Positions 7,245 to 15,803 of a stretch of DNA of 47,648 bases are shown here, piece after piece. The translations under genes were made by a program, and so were the position numbers. The stretch is from positions 1 through 47,648 of the forward strand of contig JANQDZ010000088.1 in the NCBI GenBank assembly GCA_028278645.1, read 5' to 3'. Origin of the DNA: Longimicrobiales bacterium (lineage in GTDB: Bacteria; Gemmatimonadota; Gemmatimonadetes; Longimicrobiales; Gaopeijiaceae). Position 1 is the first letter of the stretch. Each line of letters begins with the position of its first letter. Below the pieces are notes generated by a model. It searched no databases and was not told the DNA's origin. It worked only from the letters and a program-made list of their open reading frames with translations.

Positions 7245-10016
7245 TCATGGCCCTTGGAAAACCTTCAGTTTCTCCTGAAGCTTCGTCATCTGTTCCTGGA
7301 AATTGCTCTCCTTGTTCCTCTCCCTCTCCACCACCTCGGCCGGGGCCCTACTCACGAAGTTCTCGTTCTGGAGCTTGGCCCGTACACCCTTCAACTGCCC
7401 CGCCAGTCTCTCGATCTCTTCGGAAAGGCGCACCCTCTCCTTCTCCAAGTCGATGACCCCTTCCAGCGGGAGGAACAGCTCCGTTCCGTTCCGGAGAACT
7501 CCATGGGCTCCGGCCCCGCCCTCGTTCAGGCTGCTCTCCATCGTCAAGGAGCCGACCCGGGCCAGCCTCCTGATGGAGGAGTCCTCTGACGCCAATGCAT
7601 TCTTGAAGGAGGTCGGCGCCCCGGTGAGTACGACGTCCACCTCCGCCCCTTCAGGTACACCGTATTCCTTCCTCAGGCTCCGCACCTGCGTTATGAGATC
7701 CTGAACCGCTCCCAGCTGGGCTTCAGCTTCTTGGTCTTCCAATGCCGGGTCTTTCACTGGCCACTGGGCCGAGATGAGGGACTCGGGCCGCGGCGAACCG
7801 GCCGGCCATGGCAGCTTCTGCCAGAGCTCCTCCGTGACGAAGGGGGTGATGGGATGGAGCAATCGGAGGATCCCGTCGAAGGCCAAGACCAGAGTGGTCC
7901 GGGCCGCCTCCCTGCTCCGGGCATCGGCGTCCTCCCTGAGCCTCGGCTTCACCAACTCGAGGTACCAGTCGGCCAACTCACCCCAGAAGAAGTGGTAGGC
8001 TTTTTCCGCCACGTCGTGGAGCCGGAACTTTTCCAGCTCCTGGGTAAGGCTTTCGGCCGTAACCGACAGTCTGGAGAGGATCCACCGGTCGGAAAGCTCC
8101 AGATCATCCCTTACTTCGGAGAGAGGTCGGATAGGATCGTCACCCACTGTCATCAGCGTAAACCGGCCGGCGTTCCACACCTTGTTGGCAAAGTTCCGTC
8201 CGGGAGCGAAGGAAGCCTCCAGGTCGTCGGGATTCAGCTGGATATCGGTTCCCACCGCCGCCGCAGAAATCACCGTGAATCGGAGAGCGTCGGCACCGAA
8301 CTGGTCCACGACCTCCAAGGGATCGATTCCGTTCCCCAGGGACTTGGACATCTTCCTGCCTTTAGTGTCCCGGACCGTCGCATGGAGGTAGACCGTGCTG
8401 AACGGAGCCTCACCCATGAATTCGTACCCGGCCATGATCATCCGTGCGACCCAGAAGAAAAGGATCTCCGGAGCCGTGGAGAGGACATGGCCCGGGTAGA
8501 AAGCCTTCAGATCCTCCGTATTCTCCGGCCAGCCGAAAATGGAGAACGGCCATAGCCAGGAAGAGAACCAGGTGTCCAAAACATCGGGATCTTGCTGGAG
8601 GTCGTCGCTGCCGCACGACCTGCAGGAGTCGGGATCCTCCCTGGCCACGATGGTCTCACCACATCCCTGGCAGTACCAAACCGGGATTCGGTGCCCCCAC
8701 CAAAGCTGCCTGGAGATGCACCAATCCCGGATGTTTTCCATCCAGTGTTCGTAGACCTTTTTCCACCGATCCGGGACAAAAGTGACCGTGCCATCCTGGG
8801 ATGCCTTCAGAGCGGGCTCGGCCAGCGGTTTCATCTTCACAAACCACTGTTCGCTGAGTCGGGGCTCCACCACCGTGTCACATCGGTAGCACCGGGGGAT
8901 ATTGTGGGTGTGGGGATCCTCCCCGCCGAACAGACCTTCCTCCTGGAAAGCCTTAACCACTGCCTTCCGGGCATCAAATCGGTCCATCCCCTGGAACGCC
9001 TCCGGGGCGTTCTCACTCATCACGGCTTCCGGGGTCATGACGTCCAACGGCGGGACTCCGCTCCGCTGCGCCATCTCGAAGTCATTGGGATCATGGGCTG
9101 GGGTCACTTTGACCATGCCCGTCCCGAACTCCCGGTCTACGTATTCGTCGGCGATGATGGGAATCCTACGGCCCGTTAGCGGCAGGTCGACCTCCCCGCC
9201 GATAAGGCTCTTATAGCGGTCGTCAGCCGGATTCACCGCCACCGCCGTGTCGCCCAGCATGGTTTCCGGGCGGGTAGTGGACACGGTGAGGTACCAGCGG
9301 CCGTCGGGGAGTTGGCCGATGGCCTCAGCTGCAGCTTGGACCCCATCAAAAGCCGATGCGGCCGCATCGGTCATTTCGGGAGCCAGGGGATACCGGAGGT
9401 GATACAGACGCCCCTCGACCTCATCCCCCTCCGCTTCCTCGTTGGAAAGGGCGGTGAGGCAGCGGGGACACCAGTTGATGATGTATTCCCCTCGATAGAT
9501 GAGGCCTTTCTGATAGAGGCGGACAAAAACCTCCCTGACCGCCCGACTGAGGCCTGGATCCAGTGTGAAGCGGGTCCGATCCCAGTCACAGGTGCACCCA
9601 ATGGCCTTCAGCTGGTCCAGGATAGCCCCACCCGTTTCCCGAACGAATTCCCAGGTTCGGTCCACAAAAGCCTCACGGCCCAGGTCCTCCCGTGTCTTCC
9701 CCTCCTTGGCTATGAGACGCTCCACCACGTTCTGCGTCGCGATCCCCGCGTGGTCGGTTCCGGGAGCCCAGAGAGATGCCTTCCCCTGCATCCGCCGCCA
9801 GCGGATGAGAACATCCTGGATGGTGTTGTTGAGGCCGTGGCCCATGTGGAGGACCGCGGTCACGTTGGGGGGAGGGATCACAATGACGAAGGGATCCCGG
9901 CCTCCTTCCAGAACGCTGGCGGGATCGACGCTGAACTCCCCTGCCTCCATCCATCGGGAGTAGAGGGGCGGTTCGATACTGTTGGGATTCAGCCGGGGAT
10001 CCATCTCGGTGGGCAC
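7245..10016 (-). CDS. valS: Valyl-tRNA synthetase
   Basis: ValS charges tRNA(Val) in the cytosol. The 923-residue class Ia enzyme has its HIGH-type motif as HMGH (residues 57-60) and its KMSKS motif in GRKMSKSLGNG, with the editing domain between them (TTRPETMLGDTAVAVNP). Two CxxC pairs form a zinc knuckle (WYCQGCG and CRSCG). The C-terminus is the heptad-rich coiled coil typical of ValS (LEKERVRLSEEIERLAGQ onward). The GTG at 10016 is preceded by GGAG five bases upstream; an ATG at 10004 is an alternative. A 14-base gap separates it from the Big_5 lipoprotein gene downstream. Confidence 0.97.
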   Translation of the reverse strand: MPTEMDPRLNPNSIEPPLYSRWMEAGEFSVDPASVLEGGRDPFVIVIPPPNVTAVLHMGHGLNNTIQDVLIRWRRMQGKASLWAPGTDHAGIATQNVVERLIAKEGKTREDLGREAFVDRTWEFVRETGGAILDQLKAIGCTCDWDRTRFTLDPGLSRAVREVFVRLYQKGLIYRGEYIINWCPRCLTALSNEEAEGDEVEGRLYHLRYPLAPEMTDAAASAFDGVQAAAEAIGQLPDGRWYLTVSTTRPETMLGDTAVAVNPADDRYKSLIGGEVDLPLTGRRIPIIADEYVDREFGTGMVKVTPAHDPNDFEMAQRSGVPPLDVMTPEAVMSENAPEAFQGMDRFDARKAVVKAFQEEGLFGGEDPHTHNIPRCYRCDTVVEPRLSEQWFVKMKPLAEPALKASQDGTVTFVPDRWKKVYEHWMENIRDWCISRQLWWGHRIPVWYCQGCGETIVAREDPDSCRSCGSDDLQQDPDVLDTWFSSWLWPFSIFGWPENTEDLKAFYPGHVLSTAPEILFFWVARMIMAGYEFMGEAPFSTVYLHATVRDTKGRKMSKSLGNGIDPLEVVDQFGADALRFTVISAAAVGTDIQLNPDDLEASFAPGRNFANKVWNAGRFTLMTVGDDPIRPLSEVRDDLELSDRWILSRLSVTAESLTQELEKFRLHDVAEKAYHFFWGELADWYLELVKPRLREDADARSREAARTTLVLAFDGILRLLHPITPFVTEELWQKLPWPAGSPRPESLISAQWPVKDPALEDQEAEAQLGAVQDLITQVRSLRKEYGVPEGAEVDVVLTGAPTSFKNALASEDSSIRRLARVGSLTMESSLNEGGAGAHGVLRNGTELFLPLEGVIDLEKERVRLSEEIERLAGQLKGVRAKLQNENFVSRAPAEVVERERNKESNFQEQMTKLQEKLKVFQGP

Positions 10017-10190
10017 GGTTTCTCCAATGTCGGCCTGGTAGGCGGAACTCGTCGGGAAATGGATTCGCTCCCCCCGGGGACCCCCCGGAAAGAGCGGAGA
10101 ATAGTAAAGATGACCTGCGCCCTTAGGGGCGTCAATTTGGCGTTCCGGTCGGCTCGACCTGGAGTCCTACCGGCTGGGTGATTCGTAGGG

Positions 10191-11021
10191 TTACGAACCG
10201 CCTCCGCCGGTCCGGGTGGTATCGGGCTTTCGCTCGGCGTTCATCCGTTCCCGAATGGCCCTGTCCCTCTCCCTCCAGGTCTGGATGACTGCACCCGTGG
10301 CAGCACCACGCTCGACCTCCTCCCACAGCCACAAGCGGTCTTCAGCACGTTCTCGGTCGAATGACGAAGTACCGAACGCGAAGGGCATGGGGAGGGTAAG
10401 ATCTCCCAAATGGATCTTGCCCGGCGATACCCCCCAACGCTTCCCTTCCTCGTCGGTGAAGGTCCAGTCGGTAGCCCGTCGTTCCAGCTCGGCCGCGATG
10501 GCCGCTGAGTCGTTGAGGGCCTCTAACTCGGCGGCGAGCTGAAGCCGCATGACTTCTTCCCGGGTGGGGGCCGATCGGGACGGGTCCACCGGCGCCCAGT
10601 ACCGCAGATCGCCCCTCTTTGGGCGGATCCGCTCGGCCGCGGTGGGGCCCGGTGGGCCGAACTCGGGGGGTTCGGGGCCGGGCGGAGCAACAACCCCCGT
10701 TGGCTGGACCTGAACCGAAATCACCTCGACTTCGGCCTCCGGGACCTCTTCTGGCGGAGGTGGCTCCTGGTCCGCCCGAAGTTCCACGAGGTTCACCAAC
10801 TCTGTACCGGTGGGCGTGAGGGTTTGAACAAATCCGCCGGCTTCCATGTCGGCTTCAGGGATTCCCGAGAAAAAGCTGGGGTAGAGAGCCACGAGGATAA
10901 GGTGGGCTGCGATACTGAGGCCAAACGCCACCCTACGAGCCCCACGATACCGGGTTCGCGGATCAAACCAGGCAGGTAGCCCCGATCGGGGCGTTCCAGG
11001 GGGGGTCGGCCAGTCATTCAT
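10191..11021 (-). CDS. TonB-like single-pass membrane protein, function unknown
   Basis: This 276-residue protein has a basic N-terminus, one transmembrane helix at about residues 31-51, and a proline- and glutamate-rich stretch (residues 80-130), as in TonB-family energy transducers. The C-terminal part is not a recognisable TonB domain. Instead it contains a charged helical segment (REEVMRLQLAAELEALNDS, then RRATDWTFTDEEGKRWG) and ends in a glycine run. It lies between valS and an aminotransferase gene on the same strand. It may be a periplasm-facing scaffold anchored in the inner membrane; that is inference from topology only. Confidence 0.7.
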   Translation of the reverse strand: MNDWPTPPGTPRSGLPAWFDPRTRYRGARRVAFGLSIAAHLILVALYPSFFSGIPEADMEAGGFVQTLTPTGTELVNLVELRADQEPPPPEEVPEAEVEVISVQVQPTGVVAPPGPEPPEFGPPGPTAAERIRPKRGDLRYWAPVDPSRSAPTREEVMRLQLAAELEALNDSAAIAAELERRATDWTFTDEEGKRWGVSPGKIHLGDLTLPMPFAFGTSSFDRERAEDRLWLWEEVERGAATGAVIQTWRERDRAIRERMNAERKPDTTRTGGGGS

Positions 11022-11081
11022 CGTCTCTTAGAATCTAACCCCACCTGCTACGCCGGTTCCCAGGTCGTTTCGCTCGGATGC

Positions 11082-12248
11082 TTAGTCCAGAAGGCGCCCC
11101 AGCCGGGACGCGGCCAAGCGCAGTCGATCCTCGGTGGTCGTGAGGGCAATTCGGAAAAATCCCTCCCCCCCCTTCCCCATGGAACTCCCCGGAAGGACAA
11201 TCACGCCCTCCTGCTCGAGAGCTCGGCGGCAAAAGTCCATGGACGTCTCATTGGTTGGGACTGGGACCCAGAGGTACATGGTTGCTTTGGGCTTTCGAGC
11301 CTCGAACCCCTGTTCCAGCATACCCTCCACCGCTGCGTCCCGGCGCTTCTGGAAAATCTCGATGTTCCCGGGAACCCACTCGTCCCACGACCGGAGGGTG
11401 GCGGCACAGGCGGCCTGGACCCCCAGGAACGCGCCGGTGTCCATGAAGCTCTTCACTTTCGCCAGGATGCCGATGAGGGCAGGATCGCCAACAGCCCAGC
11501 CCATTCGCCAGCCGGTCATATTGAAGGTCTTGGAGAAAGAGTGGAACTCCAAGCTCGTTTCCCTACCCCCATCAATTTCGAGGATGCTGGGTGGACGATA
11601 CCCGTCGAAGGCAATCTCGCTGTACGCGTTGTCGTAGACTAGGAGCAGGTCGTTGCCGTGACAGAACTCCACGGCTTCTTTCAGATACTCCCGGGGGGCC
11701 AAGGCGGTGGTAGGGTTATTGGGGTAATTGAGGTAGAGAATCTTCGACCGCTTCACGTCCTCGGTGGAAAGGTCCTCCAACGCGATCAGGAAGTCGTTCT
11801 CACGCCGGAGTGGTACCAGGATCGGCTCCCCGCCGGCCAGCCATACACCCCCTTTGTAAGGCTGATATCCTGGGTCGGGGATCAACGCGGCGTCCCCAGG
11901 ATCCAGGAAGCCGAAAGGTAGGTGAGCGATACCGTCCTTCGATCCAATGAGCGGGAGGAGCTCCGTGCTCGGATCCACATCGACTCCAAACCTCTTCTTC
12001 ATCCAAGCCACCACCTCGTGACGAAAGTCTGCGAGGCCGAGGTTGAACGGATACCGGGACATGGCCGGGTCTTCCACCGCCTCCTGCAGGCCACGGATCG
12101 CAGCCGGAGGCGGAGCCAAATCCGCATCGCCTGCGCTCAGGTCGATGACGTCCACACCTTCCTCCAGAAGCCGCTTTCGGGTCTCCGGGATTCCGGCTAG
12201 GGGATAGGGGGGAAGTCCCTGATATCGATCACTCGTTTCGGGATGCAT
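11082..12248 (-). CDS. Class I/II PLP aminotransferase (LL-DAP aminotransferase-like)
   Basis: This is a fold type I aminotransferase of 388 residues. PLP contacts can be placed: N178 in NYPNNPT, D206 and Y209 in YDNAYSE, and the Schiff-base lysine K240 in SFSKTFNMTGWRMGW. The IGSKDGIAHLPF and PGYQPYKGG segments are shared with LL-diaminopimelate and alanine/glutamate aminotransferases. A role in lysine/diaminopimelate synthesis is possible, since lysA is elsewhere in the window, but substrate assignment needs comparison with characterised enzymes. The FAH-family gene ends three bases upstream, so the two are almost certainly cotranscribed. Confidence 0.87.
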   Translation of the reverse strand: MHPETSDRYQGLPPYPLAGIPETRKRLLEEGVDVIDLSAGDADLAPPPAAIRGLQEAVEDPAMSRYPFNLGLADFRHEVVAWMKKRFGVDVDPSTELLPLIGSKDGIAHLPFGFLDPGDAALIPDPGYQPYKGGVWLAGGEPILVPLRRENDFLIALEDLSTEDVKRSKILYLNYPNNPTTALAPREYLKEAVEFCHGNDLLLVYDNAYSEIAFDGYRPPSILEIDGGRETSLEFHSFSKTFNMTGWRMGWAVGDPALIGILAKVKSFMDTGAFLGVQAACAATLRSWDEWVPGNIEIFQKRRDAAVEGMLEQGFEARKPKATMYLWVPVPTNETSMDFCRRALEQEGVIVLPGSSMGKGGEGFFRIALTTTEDRLRLAASRLGRLLD

Positions 12249-12251
12249 TCT

Positions 12252-12884
12252 TCAGGCCTCCGACCGTGCCATGACCGGGTTCGTCAGCGTACCCAGGCTG
12301 GGAATTTCGATTTCCACAACGTCGCCGGGGCTCAAGGGACCTACCCCTTCCGGCGTCCCGGTGGCCAGCAGGTCACCGGGCTCTAGAGTCATGATCTTCG
12401 AGACATATGAAATGAGGAAAGGGATGGAGAACACGAGCTGATCAACGGACCCTCGTTGCCGTTCCTCGCCGTTTACCCGTGTAGTGACTCCCAGCCGCTC
12501 GAGATCAATATCCAGGATCGGTACCATCTCGCCGACAGGGCAGAACGTGTCGAAACCTTTGGCCCGACTCCACTGGCTGTCTTTTCGCTGGAGCTCCCGG
12601 GCCGTGACGTCGTTCACCGGGGCGATCCCATCGACGAATTCCCAGGCGTCGAACTCCGAGATCTGGGAAGCCCTCCGACCGATGACCACGCCGATCTCTC
12701 CCTCGTAGTCCACACGGCCGACATCAGGCGGCAAGAGGATTGGCTCCCCCACCGAGATCAAAGCTGACGGAGGCTTGAGGAACAGAAGGGGCTCAGATGG
12801 GACCTCGTTCCCCATCTCTGCTGCATGGGCCACATAGTTTCGCCCGACACAAACGATCTTCGACGGCCGTGGATGAGAGTTCAT
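12252..12884 (-). CDS. Fumarylacetoacetate hydrolase family protein
   Basis: This 210-residue enzyme belongs to the FAH superfamily, whose members hydrolyse C-C bonds of 2,4-diketo acids or decarboxylate oxaloacetate. The family core is clear: KIVCVGRNYVAHAAEMG at the N-terminus, the metal-site segment DYEGEIGVVIG, and the C-terminal DLLATGTPEGVGPLSPGD. I chose the ATG at 12884 because AAAGGA lies about five bases upstream; an earlier start at 12911 adds nine unlikely residues. The exact substrate cannot be decided. The next gene on the same transcript is the aminotransferase, three bases away, so a shared amino-acid pathway is plausible. Confidence 0.87.
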   Translation of the reverse strand: MNSHPRPSKIVCVGRNYVAHAAEMGNEVPSEPLLFLKPPSALISVGEPILLPPDVGRVDYEGEIGVVIGRRASQISEFDAWEFVDGIAPVNDVTARELQRKDSQWSRAKGFDTFCPVGEMVPILDIDLERLGVTTRVNGEERQRGSVDQLVFSIPFLISYVSKIMTLEPGDLLATGTPEGVGPLSPGDVVEIEIPSLGTLTNPVMARSEA

Positions 12885-13001
12885 CGTGTCCTTTCCCGGA
12901 ATGGCTGCCAAGAAAAGAAGCGCCCACTCCAGAGAGGGGAGTGAGTCCCCTGGGTCAGGAGTGAAGCGCCGTCAGCACCGGCGGTCCCCATGGGGGGAGC
13001 G

Positions 13002-13202
13002 TCAGTCTTCTGCGGGACGGGTATGGAACATCGTCCCGAAGAACGCGCCGAGGCTGGCGATTCCCAGGAGAGTTCCGATAACGGCCCACCAGAGTCCAAG
13101 GTCCGAATTCTCCAAAGACCAGTTCCGAGCAGAGCTCGTGAAGGCCAAAGCCGCGAGGGCCGCGTAGATGACGCAGATAGCGATACCAAGGATTCTATTC
13201 AT
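13002..13202 (-). CDS. Small two-helix membrane protein, unknown
   Basis: This is a 66-residue protein starting at the ATG at 13202. Two hydrophobic helices are visible, at about residues 4-22 and 38-58, separated by a short polar loop (SSARNWSLENSD). It lies between the JAMM-DinG helicase gene (11 bases upstream) and the FAH gene (117 bases downstream), on the same strand. There is no strong ribosome-binding site, only a weak purine stretch. I do not recognise the family. Hydrophobicity, the clean start and the tight position after the helicase make it more likely a gene than not. Confidence 0.6.
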   Translation of the reverse strand: MNRILGIAICVIYAALAALAFTSSARNWSLENSDLGLWWAVIGTLLGIASLGAFFGTMFHTRPAED

Positions 13203-13213
13203 AGTGGAATAAT

Positions 13214-15796
13214 CTAGGGGTGACGGTAGAACTCCTCCAGTGCACGCTGGAGGTCCGTCCACAAGCCTTTGACCATGGGTGCCGGTGGCAACGATTGCCG
13301 TAGGTAGGATCCGTACTTCCTGGTAAGGATGCGGTTGTCCAGGAGCAGGACGGCGCCATGATCGTCCCGGGTACGGATCAGGCGGCCAAAACCCTGCTTC
13401 AGCCTCAGCGCCGCCCCTGGCAGGCTGAAGCGCCAAAAGGAATCCTCGCCCCTGGCTTCGATGGCCTCCAAGCGAGCCGCTACGATGGGCTCCGTGGGTA
13501 CCTGGAACGGCAACTTCTGGATGATCAGACCGCGCAGAGGTTCGCCGGGCACATCAACGCCCTCCCAAAAGGAGGCCGTGCCCAGAAGGATGCCACTGCC
13601 GGAGTTGGTGAACTCATGGAGGAGGTGGATCCGGGGAGCTTCGCCCTGAACAAAAAGGGGCCAGGACAAACCGCCCGGCTCACCTTCCCTTTCCCGGAGC
13701 AATGCAGCGACTCTCCCCAGCGCACCGTGGGACGTAAAAAGGACGAAGAGGCCTCCGTTGGTCATCTGAGCCAGATCGAGGGCTACCTGGGCCGTCCCCT
13801 CCAGAAACGCGTCTCCGGGATCCTGGGGGGCCCCCAGGTCGGTAGGAATGGCCAGGAGGGCCTGTGTTGGGAAGTCGAACGGGGACGGGACGACCTTCTC
13901 CTCCAGTTCCAGCCCGCCGCCCTCCTCCTCAAGGATCGATCCGGCCAGCCCCAACCGTTCCCGCAGGTAGTCGAAGCCCGACTGGGTGGTCAGGGTTGCC
14001 GACGTCAGTACTGACGTATCCAACCGCCGAAAGAGGTCTTCCCTGAGCTGAGACCCCACCTCGATGGGTGCGGCGGCCAGAGCCAGGTTCCACCCGGGAC
14101 TTTTTCCCCGCCTCTCGATCCAACGCACCAGAGCCGATCCTTCGTCACCAGGATCCAGCACCCTCTGTAGCCCCCGGGCATGGGAATCAAGCCGGCTTTG
14201 GGCGCTGAAAAGGTCCAGCGTCCGGCCCTCCAGAGCTTCGGCCCAGGCCTCGTCGTCCTGGATTCGGGCCCGAAGCTCCCCCACCTCCCGGCCCAAGCGA
14301 CCGAGGGCGAACACCAATCCGTCGCTGGATTCCCGAACCGGTGCACGCTCTCTTGGTTCGAGCCTGTCGGGGCCTCCGAGTCTCAGGCTTTGGCTTTCCC
14401 CGTCCTGCAAGACGTCGGTGAGGGCAGACAGGAAGGGTTCAATGCGGCCCCTTGCCTCGTCCAGAGCCGGCCGGACTCGCTTTTTGATCCTGTCCAGGAG
14501 CTCTTCGGCCCCACCCCGGTCCGGATCGGCGGCTAGCTGTTCCTGAATATCCGCCAGGACTCCCTTTCCTCGCCGGTCGAGGCGGGAGAGCACCCGGAAC
14601 AGGCCCCGCCGAGTGACTTCCACACCCAGGTGGTCCGTGGCGGCCTCCTCGGCGTTGTGGGCCTCGTCCAGGACGAGGTGGCGGAAGGGAGGCAGGACCG
14701 CCGCCTGGGTGAAGTTGTTGGAGGCCCTCCTGACCGCCAGGTCCGTAAAAAGGAGGTGATGATTCACGATCAGGAGTTCAGCCGACGCAGCGTCTCGCCG
14801 GGCTCTCTGAAAAAAACACTCCTGGAAGTGAGGGCATCTGGTCCTGAGGCAAATGTCGGCATCGGATTGAACCTCTTCCCAAACCTCAGGGGAAGGTGGG
14901 GAGAGGAGGTCGGATAGGGACCCGTCCTCGGTGGTCTCGATCCACTCGAGCAGCCCGTCCATCTCCTGGGATCTGTCCTCGTCGAACAAGGACGGCGCGG
15001 TTGCAGCGGCGAGGTGAGCCCTTCGGATGGACACGTAGTTTCCCCGACCCTTTACCAACGCCCACCGGAGGGCCCGTGCCGGTTCCCCGGTGGCCTCCCG
15101 CACGGCCTCCTCCAGCTCAAGCGACGCTTGGAGAAGGGGCAGGTCCTTCCCCACCAACTGCTCCTGAAGGTTGATGGTGTTGGTGGAAATCACCGTGCGC
15201 TCTCCGTTCCGGAGAGCCCAGAGGGCTGCCGGTAGAAGATAGGCCAGGGACTTTCCGGTTCCGGTCCCGGCCTCTACCAGCCCGACCCCGCCCTGGTTGT
15301 ACCGGCGGGCCACCAGGAGGGCCATGTCTTTTTGCCCGGGTCGGTCCTCGAAGGCCGGGTGCGCCCGGGCCAGCGGTCCGGTGGGTCCAAGGAACCGCTG
15401 GATCTCCCCGAGATCGAGGGGCTCTACTACCCTCGGCGGTGGCGGCTCCACCACCACGTAAATCTCCGAAGCCTCGTTGTTCACGATGGCGGAGCCCAAT
15501 CCACCCTCGTGGAGAACGGCGGCCACAGCCAGGTCCGCGCCGGAGGGTTCCAGATCCCCGGACGGATGGTTGTGGATCATCACCGAGCCTTCCGGGGCAT
15601 CGCGGGCCACGGCCAACACCGCCCCCCGGTTCCCTCGTGCAACTGCCCGGGGGTTCTGCAAGGTGCGATCTTCCCCCACTTCCAGGAGAAAGGTCACTTC
15701 CCGCCCCCCGGCCTTGCCGATCTCATCTCGGATGGCGGCGGAGGCTTCTTCACTCAGACGGAGCGGAGGAGGAGAGATTCCAGAGGCCTTGGGCAT
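13214..15796 (-). CDS. JAMM (RadC-like) domain fused to DinG-family helicase
   Basis: This 860-residue protein has two parts. Residues of about 10-120 form a JAB/MPN domain with a full JAMM motif: E39, H75, H77, S85 and D88 (MIHNHPSGDLEPSGAD), most like RadC. Residues of about 150-860 form an XPD/DinG superfamily 2 helicase: Walker A EAGTGTGKS (175-183), DEAH at 377-380, VLTSATLTT, GTASFWEGVDVPG and GFGRLIRTRDD. Three cysteines with DinG spacing (C316, C321, C327) match the iron-sulfur domain, but the first ligand position (GRGNYVS, S256) is serine. It starts at the ATG at 15796, seven bases after rsmI ends. Repair of structured DNA or R-loops is the likely role of the helicase core. What the JAMM domain acts on is unknown. 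Confidence 0.88.
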   Translation of the reverse strand: MPKASGISPPPLRLSEEASAAIRDEIGKAGGREVTFLLEVGEDRTLQNPRAVARGNRGAVLAVARDAPEGSVMIHNHPSGDLEPSGADLAVAAVLHEGGLGSAIVNNEASEIYVVVEPPPPRVVEPLDLGEIQRFLGPTGPLARAHPAFEDRPGQKDMALLVARRYNQGGVGLVEAGTGTGKSLAYLLPAALWALRNGERTVISTNTINLQEQLVGKDLPLLQASLELEEAVREATGEPARALRWALVKGRGNYVSIRRAHLAAATAPSLFDEDRSQEMDGLLEWIETTEDGSLSDLLSPPSPEVWEEVQSDADICLRTRCPHFQECFFQRARRDAASAELLIVNHHLLFTDLAVRRASNNFTQAAVLPPFRHLVLDEAHNAEEAATDHLGVEVTRRGLFRVLSRLDRRGKGVLADIQEQLAADPDRGGAEELLDRIKKRVRPALDEARGRIEPFLSALTDVLQDGESQSLRLGGPDRLEPRERAPVRESSDGLVFALGRLGREVGELRARIQDDEAWAEALEGRTLDLFSAQSRLDSHARGLQRVLDPGDEGSALVRWIERRGKSPGWNLALAAAPIEVGSQLREDLFRRLDTSVLTSATLTTQSGFDYLRERLGLAGSILEEEGGGLELEEKVVPSPFDFPTQALLAIPTDLGAPQDPGDAFLEGTAQVALDLAQMTNGGLFVLFTSHGALGRVAALLREREGEPGGLSWPLFVQGEAPRIHLLHEFTNSGSGILLGTASFWEGVDVPGEPLRGLIIQKLPFQVPTEPIVAARLEAIEARGEDSFWRFSLPGAALRLKQGFGRLIRTRDDHGAVLLLDNRILTRKYGSYLRQSLPPAPMVKGLWTDLQRALEEFYRHP

Positions 15797-15803
15797 AATC
15801 CGG

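Noticed and set aside
9312-10181. Long plus-strand frame (289 codons) opposite valS
   Set aside because: It is antisense to a clear valS gene, has no family features, and is explained by codon periodicity in high-GC DNA. The same holds for long plus-strand frames opposite clpB (19818-20792), mreB (41898-42878) and pnp (46203-46823).
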